The position numbers were made by a program, and so were the translations under genes. Shown here one piece after another: positions 5,821-6,134 of a stretch of DNA of 6,134 nt (position 1 is its first letter; every line of letters begins with the position of its first letter). This DNA is from Acidobacteriota bacterium (GTDB taxonomy: Bacteria > Acidobacteriota > Aminicenantia > UBA2199). The DNA lies in assembly GCA_021817755.1 (NCBI GenBank), contig JAKAGC010000263.1:1-6134 (forward strand), given 5' to 3'. Below the pieces are notes generated by a model. It saw nothing but the letters and a program-made list of their open reading frames with translations, made no database searches and was not told the DNA's origin.

Positions 5821-6134
5821 TTAGATTTCTTTTTCGATTATTTCAATGCCGATTTTCTTTAACAAATCAAAGGGTAGTTCACCACCGATCATGATAAAAA
5901 CAAAATCGTTTTTCTTACGAAATGTTTGACCGTTAGCTGAGAAACGAACAAAATCAGGACTGATTTCTTCGAGGTTACTGTTGTAATAGGCAGTGATTTC
6001 TTTTGCTGAAATTGTTTTTTCGATTTTTTCAATATTTTTTGGTTTGGCTCTGGGAAAACCGTCTCCTCTGATCAATAGGGTAATATCGCACTGGTTGGCA
6101 AGTAGTGAGAGGCTGGCTTCTATTGCAGAATCTC
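5821..6134 (-). CDS. NAD(P)-binding thioredoxin-reductase-like flavoprotein, C-terminal part
   Basis: The reading frame is open from the right edge of the window to a TAA at 5821-5823, giving 103 complete C-terminal codons; the true start lies outside. It opens with DSAIEASLSLL, which fits the helix directly after the GGG of a Rossmann NAD(P)-binding site (GGGDSAxEAA in this family). Then come an RGDGFPRAKPKN segment and, near the end, a DFVFIMIGGELP motif followed by LLKKIGI. This combination is characteristic of thioredoxin-reductase-like/YpdA-type pyridine-nucleotide oxidoreductases, some of which are fused to ferredoxin-type 4Fe-4S domains. The FAD-binding N-terminus and any extra domain are not visible, so the redox partner is unknown. 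The gene faces the cytochrome operon tail to tail, with 89 bp between stop codons. A role in feeding electrons from NAD(P)H to the cytochromes is only a guess from proximity. Confidence 0.8.
   Translation of the reverse strand, partial: DSAIEASLSLLANQCDITLLIRGDGFPRAKPKNIEKIEKTISAKEITAYYNSNLEEISPDFVRFSANGQTFRKKNDFVFIMIGGELPFDLLKKIGIEIIEKEI

Overview
This AT-rich window appears to come from an anaerobic or facultative Gram-negative bacterium. Its centre is a three-gene operon on the + strand encoding two very large multihaem c-type cytochromes on either side of a small predicted outer-membrane beta-barrel. The outer-membrane barrel, the haem-rich proteins and the tricorn-like propeller protein next door would fit a member of the FCB superphylum (Ignavibacteria, Calditrichota or Bacteroidota relatives). 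That placement is an inference from gene content, and no taxonomic marker is present.

Layout. Positions 1-471 (- strand) hold the N-terminal part of an exported PD40/tricorn-type beta-propeller protein that runs off the left edge. Positions 472-608 are a divergent promoter region with one good sigma70-like candidate facing each way. The operon then reads: 609-2453, a 23-haem cytochrome of 614 residues; 2522-3802, a 426-residue beta-barrel; 3842-5731, a 24-haem cytochrome of 629 residues. After 89 bp without a gene comes a convergent - strand gene (5821 to beyond 6134). It is the C-terminal end of a thioredoxin-reductase-like NAD(P)-binding flavoprotein.

Both cytochromes are built from about eight copies of a three-haem unit: a [FYL]-[DN]-H motif, a G-x-H motif, then three CXXCH haem sites, with a further conserved His near the second or third haem. 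The 24-haem protein is strikingly regular, with a 73-residue period over its central units. The 23-haem protein is less regular, strongly Lys-rich, and has lost one haem together with its likely His ligand in its seventh unit.

The simplest working model is a porin-cytochrome electron conduit. One haem chain would lie on the periplasmic side and the other outside or within the barrel, carrying electrons across the outer membrane. The general family (cytochrome c3/c7-like CXXCH repeat proteins, porin-cytochrome clusters) is known. The pairing of two eight-unit, three-haem-repeat proteins around a barrel of only about 400 residues is the feature most worth following up.
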